From Halalkalicoccus sp. NIPERK01 (GTDB lineage: Archaea; Halobacteriota; Halobacteria; Halobacteriales; Halalkalicoccaceae): a stretch of 64,000 nt of DNA. The stretch is taken from NCBI RefSeq assembly GCF_030287405.1, contig NZ_JASVVV010000002.1, positions 124,001-188,000 of the forward strand. Reading direction: 5' to 3'. Shown piece by piece: positions 16,221 to 25,577 of the stretch; positions within the stretch are counted from its first letter, which is position 1, and each line of letters opens with the position of its first letter. The notes beneath the pieces are model-generated. The model was not told the origin of the DNA. It saw only the letters and a program-made list of their open reading frames with translations, and did not search any database. Made by a program: the position numbers and the translations under genes.

Positions 16221-16780
16221 TGTGTGGCGGGCGAGGCACCCGCCTCGGGATGGGCGAGAAGCCGCTCGTCGAAGTGGGAGGGGAACCGATGGTCGACCGG
16301 GTGATCGCGGCCGTCTCGCCGGTCGCCGACGCCGTCCACGCCGCGCCCTCACCGCACACCCCCGAGACACGGGCCCACCTCGACGGGCGGGTTCCGGTCG
16401 TCGAGACGCCCGGCGAGGGCTACGTCGATGACCTCTCGCACGCGCTCGCGCGGGTGGGACGGCCGGTGCTGACGGTCACGGCCGACCTCCCGCTGCTCAC
16501 CCCGGCGGACGTGCGACTCGCGCTCGACGCCCACGGACCGGGGTCGTTGACCGTCTGCGTGCCGGTCGAGCGCAAACGCGAACTGGGCGTGAGCGTCGAT
16601 AGGAGCTTCGAGCACGAGGGACAGCGGGTCGCGCCGACGGGCGTGAACGTGGTCGGCGAGGGGCCAGAGTCGATCCGCACCCTCGACCGGATCGGACTCG
16701 CGGTCAACGTCAATCGCTCGCGCGACCTACAGGTAGCCGAGGTGTTATTTCCGAACGATTGTAACCCCTCGTGGCCATGA
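16205..16780 (+). CDS. cobY: adenosylcobinamide-phosphate guanylyltransferase CobY
   Basis: This is the archaeal, non-orthologous replacement of bacterial CobU, transferring GMP from GTP to adenosylcobinamide phosphate. The 191-residue protein has the nucleotidyltransferase loop MCGGRGTRLG with EKPLVEVGGEPMV following, and TADLPLLTP as the metal site. I chose GTG 16205 because it supplies the first beta-strand (VDALVMCGG). ATG 16220 in the same frame would remove it. The gene overlaps the end of cobS by 16 bp. It lacks kinase activity, as expected in an archaeal salvage route. Confidence 0.92.
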   Translation: MDALVMCGGRGTRLGMGEKPLVEVGGEPMVDRVIAAVSPVADAVHAAPSPHTPETRAHLDGRVPVVETPGEGYVDDLSHALARVGRPVLTVTADLPLLTPADVRLALDAHGPGSLTVCVPVERKRELGVSVDRSFEHEGQRVAPTGVNVVGEGPESIRTLDRIGLAVNVNRSRDLQVAEVLFPNDCNPSWP

Positions 16781-16787
16781 GGGGTAC

Positions 16788-17798
16788 ATGAACCCGAAAT
16801 CCGCAGAGGGAATCGATCGAGTACCACACGGGGGGTGTACCGATCCGGGAATCACGGACTTCAGCGCGAACGTCAACCCGCGGACGCCGCCGGGGGTCGC
16901 CGGTGTCTACGAGGGGGCGCTCGCCCAGTCGAAACGCTACCCGGACGACGACTACCCGGAGTACCGGGCCGCCGCGGGCAATTACGTCGGCTGTCCGCCC
17001 GAGGAGATCGTCCCCACGCCCGGCGGCCTCGCGGGGATCCGGCTGGCGATCGAGACGACCGTTTCCTGCGGGGACTCGGTGCTCGTCCCGGCCCCGAGTT
17101 TCGGCGAGTACGCCCGCGAGGTCGAGCTCCAGGGCGGGACCGTCGAGTTCGTCCCCCACGACGAGATCTGCGGGAGCGACCCGACCGGCCACGCGATGGC
17201 GATCGTCTGCAACCCGAACAACCCCACCGGGACGGTCTACGACTCGGGCGACCTGCTCGACTTCCTCGCGCGCTGTCGGGAGACGGGGACCGTGCTGCTC
17301 GTCGACGAGGCGTTTCTCGGGTTCACCGACCGACCCTCGATGACGGGCCAGCGCGGGACGATCGTCGCCCGCTCGCTCACCAAGCTCTTCGGTCTTCCGG
17401 GCCTCCGGGCGGGCTTTCTGGTCGCGTCCGACGAATCCAGGGACCGCCTCGAAGGCGGCCGGATCCCGTGGTGTCTCGGGACGCCGGCGGCGGCGGTCGG
17501 CGCCCACTGCATGGGTCAACGCGAGTTCGTCGAGGAGACCCGCCGGCGGGTGCGTACCGAACGCGAGCGGATGGTCGCGGCCCTCGAAGGCGAGTACGGG
17601 ATCGCCCCGTCGGAGGCCCCGTTCCTCCTGCTCGACGTGGGCGAGCGTCCGGTCGATCGGGTGATCGACCGCGTCGAACTCGACGACCTGACCGTCAGGG
17701 ACGCCCGGACGTTCCGGGGGCTCGACTCGCACGTCAGGGTCGCGATACGGCGACCCGAGGAGAACGACCGGCTGCTCGACGCGCTTCTGGATGTTTGA
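16788..17798 (+). CDS. cobD: threonine-phosphate decarboxylase / aminotransferase CobD
   Basis: This PLP enzyme of the histidinol-phosphate aminotransferase fold supplies (R)-1-aminopropan-2-ol phosphate for the cobalamin arm. The 336-residue protein shows an HGG...DFSANVNPRTPP entry, VCNPNNPTGTVY, VDEAFLGF and the PLP lysine in ARSLTKLFGLPGLRAGF. The ATG at 16788 is 7 bp after cobY. The 3' end overlaps cbiZ by 8 bp. Misassignment to a histidinol-phosphate aminotransferase is possible by sequence alone, but the position between cobY and cbiZ settles it. Confidence 0.92.
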   Translation: MNPKSAEGIDRVPHGGCTDPGITDFSANVNPRTPPGVAGVYEGALAQSKRYPDDDYPEYRAAAGNYVGCPPEEIVPTPGGLAGIRLAIETTVSCGDSVLVPAPSFGEYAREVELQGGTVEFVPHDEICGSDPTGHAMAIVCNPNNPTGTVYDSGDLLDFLARCRETGTVLLVDEAFLGFTDRPSMTGQRGTIVARSLTKLFGLPGLRAGFLVASDESRDRLEGGRIPWCLGTPAAAVGAHCMGQREFVEETRRRVRTERERMVAALEGEYGIAPSEAPFLLLDVGERPVDRVIDRVELDDLTVRDARTFRGLDSHVRVAIRRPEENDRLLDALLDV

Positions 17799-18522
17799 GA
17801 CGCGGCGACGCGAGGGCGTCCTGCGGGTCGAACGCGGAGGGACTCGCTGGCTCAGCACCGGCTGGGACGGCGGCCCCTCCGAGGGGGCCGTGGCGTACAA
17901 CGTCTCGGTGCCCGAGAGCTGGAACGAGACCGACCTCGCGGGCTACGTCGCCGCCCGGCGCGAACGGGCGGGGTTCGACCGCTCGGGGCCGGCGCTCCTG
18001 ACCGGCGTCGACCTCGATCACGCACGCGCCGCGCGCTACGGTCCCGTGGAGGCGATCGCCACCGCGGGCGTCTCGAACCCGGCGGCGCTGCCGATGGCGC
18101 CCTCGGGGGAGTCGAGCGTCCCCGCCGAGGGGGGTGTCGGCACGGTCAACCTCGTCGTCGGAACGACCCGTGCCTGTGGGGACGGCGCGCTCGCGAACCT
18201 GCTTGCCGTGGCCGCGGAGGCGAAGGCCGCGACGCTGCTCGCGAAAGCGGGCGTCCCGGGAACGACAACCGACGCGATCATCGCCGCCTGCGATCCCGAC
18301 GGCGAGCCGGTCGAGTTCACCGGGAGCGCCACCCCCGTCGGGGCCGCGACCCGCGCCTGCGTCCGTGAGGCGGTGCGTGCGAGCCTCGACTCGCGGTACG
18401 CCGAGCGGGAGATGCCTTCCCTTTCGGAGGCCGAGTACGGGATCAAGACGACCGAGCGCGCATCGGTCTCCGCGATCGAACCCGAGCGCACGGACCGAAC
18501 CGGCGAAGTGGGTCCGCGATAA
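17791..18522 (+). CDS. cbiZ: adenosylcobinamide amidohydrolase CbiZ
   Basis: This enzyme cleaves the aminopropanol arm from adenosylcobinamide to give adenosylcobyric acid, allowing scavenged corrinoids to re-enter the pathway. The 243-residue protein carries [48 protein letters not shown] and [10 protein letters not shown] blocks of the family. Its ATG lies inside the end of cobD. Its presence marks corrinoid salvage in addition to the assembly steps encoded around it. The extreme C-terminus is variable and charged. Confidence 0.93.
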   Translation: MFETRRREGVLRVERGGTRWLSTGWDGGPSEGAVAYNVSVPESWNETDLAGYVAARRERAGFDRSGPALLTGVDLDHARAARYGPVEAIATAGVSNPAALPMAPSGESSVPAEGGVGTVNLVVGTTRACGDGALANLLAVAAEAKAATLLAKAGVPGTTTDAIIAACDPDGEPVEFTGSATPVGAATRACVREAVRASLDSRYAEREMPSLSEAEYGIKTTERASVSAIEPERTDRTGEVGPR

Positions 18523-18531
18523 CGGGCGGGT

Positions 18532-19203
18532 ATGAGCGATCCCCTCGAGAACACGCCCGGAAAGGGACGGACGCCCGACGCCCGCGAGATCGAACCGAGC
18601 GCGCCCGACGAGTTCGGGCGCGTCCAACTCTGGTGGGGCGACGGCAAGGGGAAGACGACGGCGGCGATGGGGATGGGATTCCGCGCCGCGGGTCACGGAT
18701 TCCGCGTCCACATGCTCCAGTTCATGAAGGGCGGCGCCTCCAGCGTCGAGGACGTCCGCGGCGAGTACAACGCGATCGCCGCGATGCCCGGATTCACCTA
18801 CGAGAACGCGGGCCACTACGGCTGGCACGGCATGCGCGACGGCAGCGAGGATACCGATCACGCCGCGGAGGCCGAGGCCGGGTTCGAGCGCGCCGGGGAA
18901 CTGGTCGAGGCGGCGCGCGCGGCGGACCTCTCGAAACCGCTCGACCTCGACGCTCCGCCCGAGGAGGGGATGCACATGCTGCTCCTCGACGAGGTCGTCT
19001 ACGCCGCCAACAGGGGACTGGTCGAGCGCGAGGCGCTCGTGGAGTTGATCGAGGACAAGCCCGCGGCCCTCGAACTCGTCCTGACGGGGGGTCACGAGCG
19101 ACCGGAGTACCTCTACGACGGCGCGGATCTGATCACCAACGTGAGAAAGGAGAAACACCAGTTCGAGGCGGGCCAGCGCGCCCGCAAGGGCACCGAGTAC
19201 TGA
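18532..19203 (+). CDS. cobA: cob(I)yrinic acid a,c-diamide adenosyltransferase CobA (BtuR/CobO type)
   Basis: This enzyme transfers the 5'-deoxyadenosyl group of ATP to Co(I) corrinoids. The 223-residue protein has the modified P-loop [28 protein letters not shown], a conserved LLLDEVVYA and a C-terminal VLTGGHERP...[15 protein letters not shown] motif. The N-terminal 30 residues are a disordered acidic leader. The ATG is 9 bp after cbiZ. The stop shares one base with the cbiP ATG (TGATG). Its class (CobA rather than PduO) is clear from the P-loop. Confidence 0.95.
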   Translation: MSDPLENTPGKGRTPDAREIEPSAPDEFGRVQLWWGDGKGKTTAAMGMGFRAAGHGFRVHMLQFMKGGASSVEDVRGEYNAIAAMPGFTYENAGHYGWHGMRDGSEDTDHAAEAEAGFERAGELVEAARAADLSKPLDLDAPPEEGMHMLLLDEVVYAANRGLVEREALVELIEDKPAALELVLTGGHERPEYLYDGADLITNVRKEKHQFEAGQRARKGTEY

Positions 19204-20744
19204 TGGCCCGCACCCTGCTCGTGGCCGGCACCGCGAGCCACGTCGGCAAGAGCACGGTCGCGGCGGGGCTGTGTCGTGCGCTTTCCGACCGCGGGATCCG
19301 GGTCGCCCCCTTCAAGGCCCAGAACATGTCGAACAACGCGCGCGCGGTCCCGCGGGCGACCGAGCCCACCGAGGCCGGCGAGATCGGCGTCTCCCAGTAC
19401 GTCCAGGCGCGGGCCGCCCGGATCGAGGCGACCACGGACGTGAACCCCGTGCTCCTGAAACCGCGCGGCGACGGCGAGAGCCAACTGGTGATCGACGGCG
19501 AGGCGGTGGGAAACGTCGCCGCGGGCGAGTACTACGAGGACGGGTGGGAGCGCGCCCGCGAGGCCGCCCGCGAGGCCCACGCGCGCCTCGCCGCCGAATA
19601 CGACGTGATCGTCGCCGAGGGGGCGGGCTCGATCGCGGAGATCAACCTCGCGGACCGCGACCTCGCGAACGTCGAGACCGTCCGCTTCGCCGATCGGGTC
19701 GCGCCGGGGGGGCGACCGGACGGCCGAGCGGCCGGCCCGCGAGACGCGGAGATCCTCCTGCTCTGTGACATCGAGCGCGGCGGGGCGTTCGCGAGCCTCT
19801 ACGGCACCCTCGAACTCATGCCCGAGGACTGCCGCGAACGGGTGGTCGGGGCCGCCATCACGAAGTTTCGTGGGGACCGATCGCTCCTGAAGCCGGGGAT
19901 CGCGGAGATCGAGGAACGAACGGACGTTCCCGTCCTCGGGGTGCTCCCCTACGACGACCCCGGCCTCCCCACCGAGGACAGCGTCTCCCTCCCGGCGGTG
20001 GGCGAGACGGCCGTCTACGGCGACTCGGAGGGAGTGCGGATCGCGGTCCCCCGCCTCTCGCGGATCTCGAACTTCACCGACCTCGAACCGCTGGCGCGCG
20101 AACCCGGCGTCGGCGTCGTCTACGGCCCGCCCGAGTCGGTGCTCGACGGCGCGGACGCGGTCGTGTTGCCGGGGACGAAGAACACCGTCGACGACCTGCT
20201 CGAACTCCACGGGGCGGATTTCGGCGACCGTCTCGACGACTTCTCGGGGCCGATCGTCGGCCTCTGCGGGGGGTATCAGATGCTCGGCGAGCGGATCACG
20301 AACGCCGCGATCGAGGGGACCGGCGACGAAGGGGTGATCGAGGGGTTCGGACTCCTGCCGGTCGAGACGCGCTTCTCGCCCGAGAAACGCGTCGAGCGCG
20401 TCGAGCGCGACCTTCGCGGGGTCGGCCCGCTCGCGGGCGCACGCGGTCGGGTCTCGGGCTACGAGATCCACATGGGCGAGAGCCGACTCACCGGCCCCAC
20501 GGAGCGACCGTTCGAGGGCGAGGGGGCCGCGACCGACGGGGTGCTGGGGACCTACCTCCACGGACTCTTCGAGAACCGAACGGCGCGGGAGGCGTTCCTC
20601 GATCGGGTCTTCGAGGGCGCGCGGCGCGAGCGACCCGACACCGCCGAGCGGGCCTCGCCCTACGACCGGGCCGCGACGCTGGTGACGGATCACCTGGCGC
20701 TGGACGCGCTCGGGATCGTCGAGGACGTCTCGGCCGTCGGATGA
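19203..20744 (+). CDS. cbiP: cobyric acid synthase CbiP
   Basis: This glutamine-dependent amidotransferase amidates four side chains of adenosylcobyrinic acid a,c-diamide. The 513-residue protein has an N-terminal dethiobiotin-synthetase-like P-loop ([15 protein letters not shown]), [21 protein letters not shown] and [14 protein letters not shown]. The C-terminal glutaminase domain has nucleophile Cys in [11 protein letters not shown] and a YLHGLFEN histidine. SHVGKS plus QNMSNNA separates CbiP from CbiA. It is the last gene of the operon; tRNA-Ser follows. CbiA, which acts one step earlier, is at 36.2 kb. Confidence 0.96.
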   Translation: MARTLLVAGTASHVGKSTVAAGLCRALSDRGIRVAPFKAQNMSNNARAVPRATEPTEAGEIGVSQYVQARAARIEATTDVNPVLLKPRGDGESQLVIDGEAVGNVAAGEYYEDGWERAREAAREAHARLAAEYDVIVAEGAGSIAEINLADRDLANVETVRFADRVAPGGRPDGRAAGPRDAEILLLCDIERGGAFASLYGTLELMPEDCRERVVGAAITKFRGDRSLLKPGIAEIEERTDVPVLGVLPYDDPGLPTEDSVSLPAVGETAVYGDSEGVRIAVPRLSRISNFTDLEPLAREPGVGVVYGPPESVLDGADAVVLPGTKNTVDDLLELHGADFGDRLDDFSGPIVGLCGGYQMLGERITNAAIEGTGDEGVIEGFGLLPVETRFSPEKRVERVERDLRGVGPLAGARGRVSGYEIHMGESRLTGPTERPFEGEGAATDGVLGTYLHGLFENRTAREAFLDRVFEGARRERPDTAERASPYDRAATLVTDHLALDALGIVEDVSAVG

Positions 20745-20797
20745 GTTCCGCACGCGTCGGGTGTGTCACTCTGTAGCACTAATGAAAGCGAAACAAC

Positions 20798-20804
20798 TAA
20801 AATA
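20798..20804 (+). promoter_or_regulatory. probable tRNA-Ser TATA box
   Basis: TAAAATA is centred 27 bp before the tRNA 5' end in an AT-rich patch after cbiP. An inverted pair AATACT/AGTATT (20801-20806, 20813-20818) overlaps it. Confidence 0.5.
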
Positions 20805-20827
20805 CTGTCGGGAGTATTCCGAAGCGA

Positions 20828-20912
20828 GCCGAGGTAGCCTAGCCCGGCCAAGGCGGCAGATTCGAAATCTGCTGTCCTCACGGACTCGAGAGTTCAAATC
20901 TCTCCCTCGGCG
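20828..20912 (+). tRNA. tRNA-Ser (CGA)
   Basis: This is an 85-nt class II tRNA. The acceptor is GCCGAGG/CCTCGGC with discriminator G. The anticodon stem GCAGA/TCTGC encloses TTCGAAA (anticodon CGA). A long variable arm has a GTCC/GGAC stem, and the T-arm is GAGAG-TTCAAAT-CTCTC. No intron is seen and CCA is not encoded. Confidence 0.97.
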
Positions 20913-21291
20913 TTTCTCCCGCGAACCACCCCCGAGAAGCCGCCGCCATCGCGCTCGCGGCGGGGACGGCGTCGAACGCGAACCCGATCGAACCCGCGCC
21001 CGATTCGGGACGGCGATTCGCCGACCCTCAGTTCCGAGGACCGACCCCGGTCGTCGATCAACTCGCTCGGGACGAGCGTGACACCCTGTTCGGCGGATCC
21101 TCGCCGGACGTCTCACCGGTGATATGCACGATACGATATGAGATCCATCCGAATAGTTCCTGAAACCAACGTACGGGCCGTCTATCGCGCGTGAACGGTC
21201 CCGCCCGCCTAGATACAAAGAGATAATATATTTATATATGGGCGACAATGAGCGGATAGATCATGCGCAGGTCGGCGAGGTCCGAGCGGGT
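20913..21291. other. gene-free interval with AT-rich promoter
   Basis: No credible coding frame lies here; the leftward open frame over this stretch runs through the tRNA and is arginine-rich. The distal part (about 21211-21237) is an AT-rich run with TATATTTATATAT, the likely promoter of the HalOD1 gene. Confidence 0.5.
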
Positions 21292-21612
21292 ATGACGGAC
21301 GACGACGGTTCGGAGGACGGCGCCGTAGCGACCGCGGACGAGCCGCGAGTCTACCGGACGACGCACGACTTCGACGGTCGACGCGCACTCAGCACGACCG
21401 TCATCGAGGCCATCGAGGAGGTCGGCGACGTCGATGGCCCCTCCTCGCGGGTACTCGCGGACGTGATCGATCCGGACTGTCTCGACGGCCTGTTCAGGCC
21501 CGTCCGCCACCGCACCGACCGCGACGACGGGGTCGTCCAGTTCCCGCTGGACGCCCACCGGATCACCGTCTACGCGACGGGCGAGATCGAACTCCGGCGG
21601 ATCGACGACTAG
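21292..21612 (+). CDS. HalOD1 output-domain protein
   Basis: The 106-residue protein ends in a HalOD1 domain. The blocks LSTTVIEAIEEVGDVD, LADVIDPDCLDGLF and a short beta-rich tail (GVVQFPLDAHRITVYATGEIEL) are typical. This haloarchaeal domain is found alone or at the end of signalling proteins and is thought to be an output module; its ligand or target is unknown. I chose ATG 21292. An in-frame ATG at 21238 touches the TATA run itself, so it would lie upstream of the transcription start. It overlaps the convergent leuA by 4 bp. Confidence 0.82.
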   Translation: MTDDDGSEDGAVATADEPRVYRTTHDFDGRRALSTTVIEAIEEVGDVDGPSSRVLADVIDPDCLDGLFRPVRHRTDRDDGVVQFPLDAHRITVYATGEIELRRIDD

Positions 21613-23270
21613 TCGTCCGCGGGCGGCGTCGGCGTCCGGCCGACGAGCAGGCGATCCAGCGCGTCGACCATCGCGACCACGCTCGCGCGCGTGATGTCGG
21701 CGTCGCTGCGTGCGACCGTCACGGTGCGATCCCCGCGGGACATCGTGACCTCGACGGTCACCACGGCATCGGTTCCGCCGGTGATCGCGTCGACGTGATA
21801 GGAGTCGAGTTGGGCGTCCGCCGCCGACCCGAGCGCCTGTCTGACCGCCGAGACCGCCGCGTCGACGGGGCCGCTACCCAGCCCGCTCGCGACGCGCTCC
21901 TCGTATTCTCGCGGCCTTCGACCGCTCGAACCGTCTGCGGTGCTGAACACCGCACTGTCGACCCGGAGGCGGACGCTCGCGGTCGGCGTCGCGCCGCCGC
22001 TCGCCGCGGTGAGGTCGAGCAGTTCGACCCGCCGGTCGCGTTCGTCCCCGCGGACGTCCTCGGCGATCGCCAGCAGGTCGGCGTCGGTGACGCGCTTGCC
22101 CCGATCCGCGAGTCGTTTGACCCGCGAGACGACCTCTTGGAGGAGGTCTTCGCTCACCTCGACGTCGTGTTCCTCGAGCGCCGCGCGCGCACCCGCCCGC
22201 CCCGTGTGCTTCCCGAGGACGAGTCTGCGCTCGCGGCCCACCTTCTCCGGGGAGTAGGACTCGTACATCCGCTCGTCCTTCAGGGTCCCATCCGTATGGA
22301 TGCCGCTCTCGTGGGCGAAGGCGTTCTCGCCGACCACGGCCTTGTTCGGGGGGAGCGGGACGCCCGTGTAGCGCGAGACGAGCCCCGCCAGATCGTACAG
22401 CCGGGTGGTGTCGACCGTCTCGACCCCGTAGGAGTGATCGAGCGCGATCGCCACCTCCTCGAGGGCGACGTTGCCCGCGCGCTCGCCGACGCCGTTGACG
22501 GTGGCGTGGACCAGATCCGCGCCGGCCGCGACGCTCGCCAGCGCGTTCGCCATCCCCAGTCCAAGGTCGTCGTGGGTGTGCGTGCTCGTCGGGCCTAACT
22601 GGGTGAGTTTCGAGGCGGCCTCGAAGGCCTCTCCCGGCCCCGCGTGGCCGACGGTGTCGGCGTAACAGACCCTGTCGGCACCGGCATCGAGCGCGCTCCC
22701 GAGCAGTTCGACCAGGTACTCGAGATCGGCCCGCGAGCCGTCCTCGCCGATCACCTCGACCCAGAGGCCGTGGTCTTTCGCATAGTCGACCAGCTCGAGC
22801 GTTCGCTCGAGGACCCCCTCGCGGGTGGTGCCGATCTTGCCCTCGATGTGGCGGTCGCTCGACGGGACGACGAGGTTGACGCCGTCGACGCCACAGTCCA
22901 GCGCGAGGTCGACGTCGCCGCGCACGCCGCGGGCGAAGCTGGTCACCGTGGCGTCGAGTCCGAGGTCGGTCACCCGCGAAATGGTCCGGCGTTCGCCCTC
23001 GCCGGTGCAGGCGCTGCCGGCCTCGATATAGGGGACCGAAGCGGCGTCGAGCGCGCGGGCGATCTCGGCCTTTTCTTCGGGTGAGAGCGAGATACCCGGC
23101 GCTTGCTCGCCGTCGCGAAGCGTCGTATCGAGAAGGTCGACCGAGTCGATCGATCCGAGGGAGTGAAAGGGGTTAGTTTCGGGGGAGAATTTCGCATCCA
23201 GCCGGGTCGCCCCGACTTCCTCTATCCTCCGTAACCGAATGGTGAGGGTTGCTCTCCATTGTGTCCCCAC
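21609..23270 (-). CDS. leuA: 2-isopropylmalate / citramalate synthase family protein (LeuA type)
   Basis: This HMGL-like acyltransferase condenses acetyl-CoA with a 2-oxoacid for leucine or isoleucine synthesis. Of 553 residues, the catalytic TIM barrel begins at LLDTTLRDGEQAPGISLS (about residue 46). It contains STHTHDDLGLGMAN and GVGERAGNVALEE, followed by a linker (HESGIHTDG, GKHTGRAG) and the C-terminal LeuA regulatory domain (AVSAVRQALG...VTVEVT). The only usable in-frame start is GTG 23270. It adds an untypical basic 45-residue leader with no alternative ATG, GTG or TTG. Substrate choice between oxoisovalerate and pyruvate is open. Confidence 0.88.
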   Translation of the reverse strand: MGTQWRATLTIRLRRIEEVGATRLDAKFSPETNPFHSLGSIDSVDLLDTTLRDGEQAPGISLSPEEKAEIARALDAASVPYIEAGSACTGEGERRTISRVTDLGLDATVTSFARGVRGDVDLALDCGVDGVNLVVPSSDRHIEGKIGTTREGVLERTLELVDYAKDHGLWVEVIGEDGSRADLEYLVELLGSALDAGADRVCYADTVGHAGPGEAFEAASKLTQLGPTSTHTHDDLGLGMANALASVAAGADLVHATVNGVGERAGNVALEEVAIALDHSYGVETVDTTRLYDLAGLVSRYTGVPLPPNKAVVGENAFAHESGIHTDGTLKDERMYESYSPEKVGRERRLVLGKHTGRAGARAALEEHDVEVSEDLLQEVVSRVKRLADRGKRVTDADLLAIAEDVRGDERDRRVELLDLTAASGGATPTASVRLRVDSAVFSTADGSSGRRPREYEERVASGLGSGPVDAAVSAVRQALGSAADAQLDSYHVDAITGGTDAVVTVEVTMSRGDRTVTVARSDADITRASVVAMVDALDRLLVGRTPTPPADD

Positions 23271-23324
23271 CGAGGGCGAGACGGTATATCAACCTGCTGG
23301 TCCCGACAGATACCGCGGGCCGCC

Positions 23325-23672
23325 TCACCCGACCGGATCGAGGGCGATCCGGTCGCCGACCCGGATCCCCTCGGCCGCGCCCGCCGGGAGTTCGAGGATC
23401 GTGTCGGCCCACCCCCGTCCGAAGCCCGTCCAGGCGTCGAGGCGCGCGGTGTGGGTGACCTCGCCGCCGACGAGCCAGACCGCGTCGATCGGGAACGGGA
23501 CGAACAGCATGTGCAACGACCGGGTGACCGGCTTTCCGAACTCGAAGACCAGCGCGTAGTCCTCCGGGACCGACCGGCGGAACATCAGCCCGCGTGCGCG
23601 GGCGAGAAACGAGTCTGCGACCTTGACGTCGCCCGCGATGACGATGTCGAGGTCCCGATGAACGAGTCGCAC
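23325..23672 (-). CDS. DUF192 family protein
   Basis: The 115-residue protein has the DUF192 (COG1430) blocks: ADSFLARARGLMFR near the start, YALVFEFGKPVTRSLHMLFVPFPIDAVWL, and the closing ILELPAGAAEGIRVGDRI. Members are small beta-rich proteins of unknown role; many bacterial ones are exported, but no signal peptide is visible here. I chose GTG 23672. The open frame continues to a GTG at 23732 with a less plausible His/Ala-rich tail. It is followed by a 50-bp gap before the leuA start on the same strand. Confidence 0.83.
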   Translation of the reverse strand: MRLVHRDLDIVIAGDVKVADSFLARARGLMFRRSVPEDYALVFEFGKPVTRSLHMLFVPFPIDAVWLVGGEVTHTARLDAWTGFGRGWADTILELPAGAAEGIRVGDRIALDPVG

Positions 23673-23833
23673 ACCTGGAATCGGAAAACCATCGGCATGA
23701 GCCTTGTGGCCCGCGCGGAACGCTTTTGACACGGTCGTTCCAAGACGGGTACATGGAACGGCATCCGATGGGTTCCGGGTTCGTGTGGATCGGCGCCAGC
23801 GGACGAACCCACGACCGGATCGCCCGCACGTAG

Positions 23834-24349
23834 ATGGAGCGCACCCCCCGAGGCACCCCGGTCGGCGTCGACGACCCCTACGAGCACGTCGAGCGCTGCG
23901 ACCACCTCACCGACGACGGGCGGTGTCGCTACGCCATCGAACACGGCGAGCGCGATCCCGCGTTCGCCCGCGAGCGCCGTCTCGCCGGGTACGAGTGTCT
24001 CGTGAGCGAGGAGGGTAACGACTGGAGCGACTGCCCGCACTTTCGCTCGCGGGCGACCGACCGGGAGTGTCGCCGGTGCGGGCTCGAAGAGCTGCGGATG
24101 GCCCACACGGGCGAGCGCCCGCTGCTCGAGGAACACCACCTCTCGTACCCGGGCGACGGCGAGGAGCCGTCCCACGAGATCACCGTCGTCCTCTGTCGGT
24201 GGTGTCACGCGAAGATCCACGAGTCGTGGGCGCGAATCGACGACGACGTGTCCCCGAGCGCCGAGGCGCTCGCCGAATCGGAAGGACGGCGGAGCCGCGA
24301 ACTCGACGAACTGGGATTCGAACCCGCGAGCGAGCGCTACGAGCGGTGA
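23834..24349 (+). CDS. haloarchaeal HNH-like zinc protein
   Basis: The 171-residue protein has cysteine/histidine clusters. These are HVERCDHLTDDGRCRY near residue 20, a CRRCGLEELRMAHTGERP segment, then EEHHLSYPG and LCRWCHAKIHESW. The last two resemble the beta-beta-alpha metal core of HNH proteins (H-H then CxxCHxxIH). Nuclease activity is possible but unproven, and the family is mostly haloarchaeal. The C-terminus is a charged helix. It is a single gene 39 bp upstream of the GMP synthase glutaminase gene on the same strand. Confidence 0.72.
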   Translation: MERTPRGTPVGVDDPYEHVERCDHLTDDGRCRYAIEHGERDPAFARERRLAGYECLVSEEGNDWSDCPHFRSRATDRECRRCGLEELRMAHTGERPLLEEHHLSYPGDGEEPSHEITVVLCRWCHAKIHESWARIDDDVSPSAEALAESEGRRSRELDELGFEPASERYER

Positions 24350-24388
24350 TCCGCGCCCCTTTTGCCCCCCGATCCGGTAGGGACGGTA

Positions 24389-24934
24389 ATGAGAATCGAC
24401 GTGGTCGACAACCACGGCCAGTTCACCCACCTCGAGGGGCGCGCGCTGCGCGACATGGGCATCGACACCGAGACGATCGACAACGAGACGCCTCCCGGGG
24501 AGATCGACGCCGACGGGCTGGTCCTCTCGGGCGGTCCCGACATCGACCGCGCGGGCCGGTGCGACGAGTACCTCGACCTGGGGATCCCCGTTCTGGGGAT
24601 CTGCCTGGGAATGCAGGTGATCGCCGACGAGTTCGGGGGCTCCGTTGGAAGCGGCGACTATGGAGGATACGCCGACGTCACCGTCGAGATCGTCGACGAG
24701 TCGGACCCCCTCGTCGGCTCGCTCGCGCCCGAGACCCGCGTCTGGGCGAGCCACGGCGACGAGGTGAAGGAGCTCCCCGAGGGGTTTTCGCTGACCGGGA
24801 GAAGCGACATCTGCGGGATCGAGGCGATGAGCCACCAGGGGAGGGACCTCTACGGCGTCCAGTGGCACCCCGAGGTCGCACACACCGAGGAGGGCGAGGA
24901 GGTCTTCGAGAACTTCCGGTCGATCTGCGAGTGA
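24389..24934 (+). CDS. guaAA: GMP synthase, glutaminase subunit (GuaA subunit A)
   Basis: Archaea split GMP synthase into two proteins; this is the class I glutamine amidotransferase that passes ammonia to the XMP-aminating subunit. The 181-residue protein carries VLSGGPDIDRAG, the nucleophile Cys72 in GICLGMQ and the His/Glu pair in VQWHPEVAHTEEGE. I chose the ATG at 24389 (MRIDVVDNHGQ); the frame opens nine codons earlier. The ATP-pyrophosphatase partner is not in this window. It is convergent with the DUF3194/prefoldin pair at a 1-bp gap. Confidence 0.94.
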   Translation: MRIDVVDNHGQFTHLEGRALRDMGIDTETIDNETPPGEIDADGLVLSGGPDIDRAGRCDEYLDLGIPVLGICLGMQVIADEFGGSVGSGDYGGYADVTVEIVDESDPLVGSLAPETRVWASHGDEVKELPEGFSLTGRSDICGIEAMSHQGRDLYGVQWHPEVAHTEEGEEVFENFRSICE

Positions 24935-24935
24935 C

Positions 24936-25175
24936 TCACCCTGTTTCGGCGAACAGGTCGTCGACGGCCGACTCGGCCGCTCGGACGGCGTCCTCGGCGA
25001 CCCGCTCGGCCTCGGAGTCATCGACGTTGAGGTAGATGTCGACCTCCAGGACGCCGTCCTCGAAGCTGACGGTTACGTCCAGGTCGTCGACTTCTGAGCG
25101 ACGGTACCGCGAGAAGACGAGTCCCTCGGCGGCTTCCGCGGCGGTTTGGACGACCTCCTCGTCCGTGGGCTCCAT
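24936..25175 (-). CDS. DUF3194 family protein
   Basis: This 79-residue acidic alpha/beta protein matches DUF3194, a small archaeal family usually encoded next to prefoldin beta. It shows TAAEAAEGLVFSRYRRSEVDDLDV and the DVTVSFEDGVLEVDIYLNV strands. Its ATG directly follows the prefoldin stop (TAG-ATG with no gap), so it is co-translated. The function is unknown; the fixed pairing suggests a role near co-translational folding. No membrane or metal motif is seen. Confidence 0.88.
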   Translation of the reverse strand: MEPTDEEVVQTAAEAAEGLVFSRYRRSEVDDLDVTVSFEDGVLEVDIYLNVDDSEAERVAEDAVRAAESAVDDLFAETG

Positions 25176-25577
25176 CTACGCGCCGCCGGGACCGGGGCTC
25201 GGACCCGCACCCGGGCCGGCCGGGCCGCCGCCCGCGCCGCCGAGCATCTGCTGGAGCTCCCCTTGGAGCTCCTCGAACTGCGTCTGAACGCGTTCTTCCT
25301 GTTTCTTCAGCGTCTCGAGGCGGACTTCGAGGCTGTCGACCTTCTCGCCGAGTTCGTCCTCGGCGGTCGCGTGGTCGGTCTCGATCAGGAGCTCGCCGGC
25401 CTCGCGGTACATCGTGGTGTCCTCGTCGACGTCTTCGAGGGTTTCGAGGGCGCTTCGGGTCTCGTTAAGGGTGGACTCGGCCTGGTTCTTCTGGACGGCG
25501 ACCTGCTGGGCGGTCTCCTGAAGGTCCTGTAGCTGTTCGAGTTTCTCCTGAGCTTCCGGCGGTAGGTTGCCCTGCAT
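25176..25577 (-). CDS. pfdB: prefoldin subunit beta
   Basis: This is a subunit of the hexameric jellyfish chaperone that holds unfolded proteins and hands them to the thermosome. The 133-residue protein has two long coiled-coil helices ([20 protein letters not shown] and the [20 protein letters not shown] region). Between them is a beta-hairpin containing [21 protein letters not shown] Gly/Pro-rich C-terminal tail follows. The ATG is at 25577. It forms a two-gene operon with DUF3194. Confidence 0.95.
   Translation of the reverse strand: MQGNLPPEAQEKLEQLQDLQETAQQVAVQKNQAESTLNETRSALETLEDVDEDTTMYREAGELLIETDHATAEDELGEKVDSLEVRLETLKKQEERVQTQFEELQGELQQMLGGAGGGPAGPGAGPSPGPGGA

Noticed and set aside
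20766-21248. 160-codon leftward frame
   Set aside because: It runs through tRNA-Ser and an AT-rich promoter and is Arg-rich, so it is not a gene.
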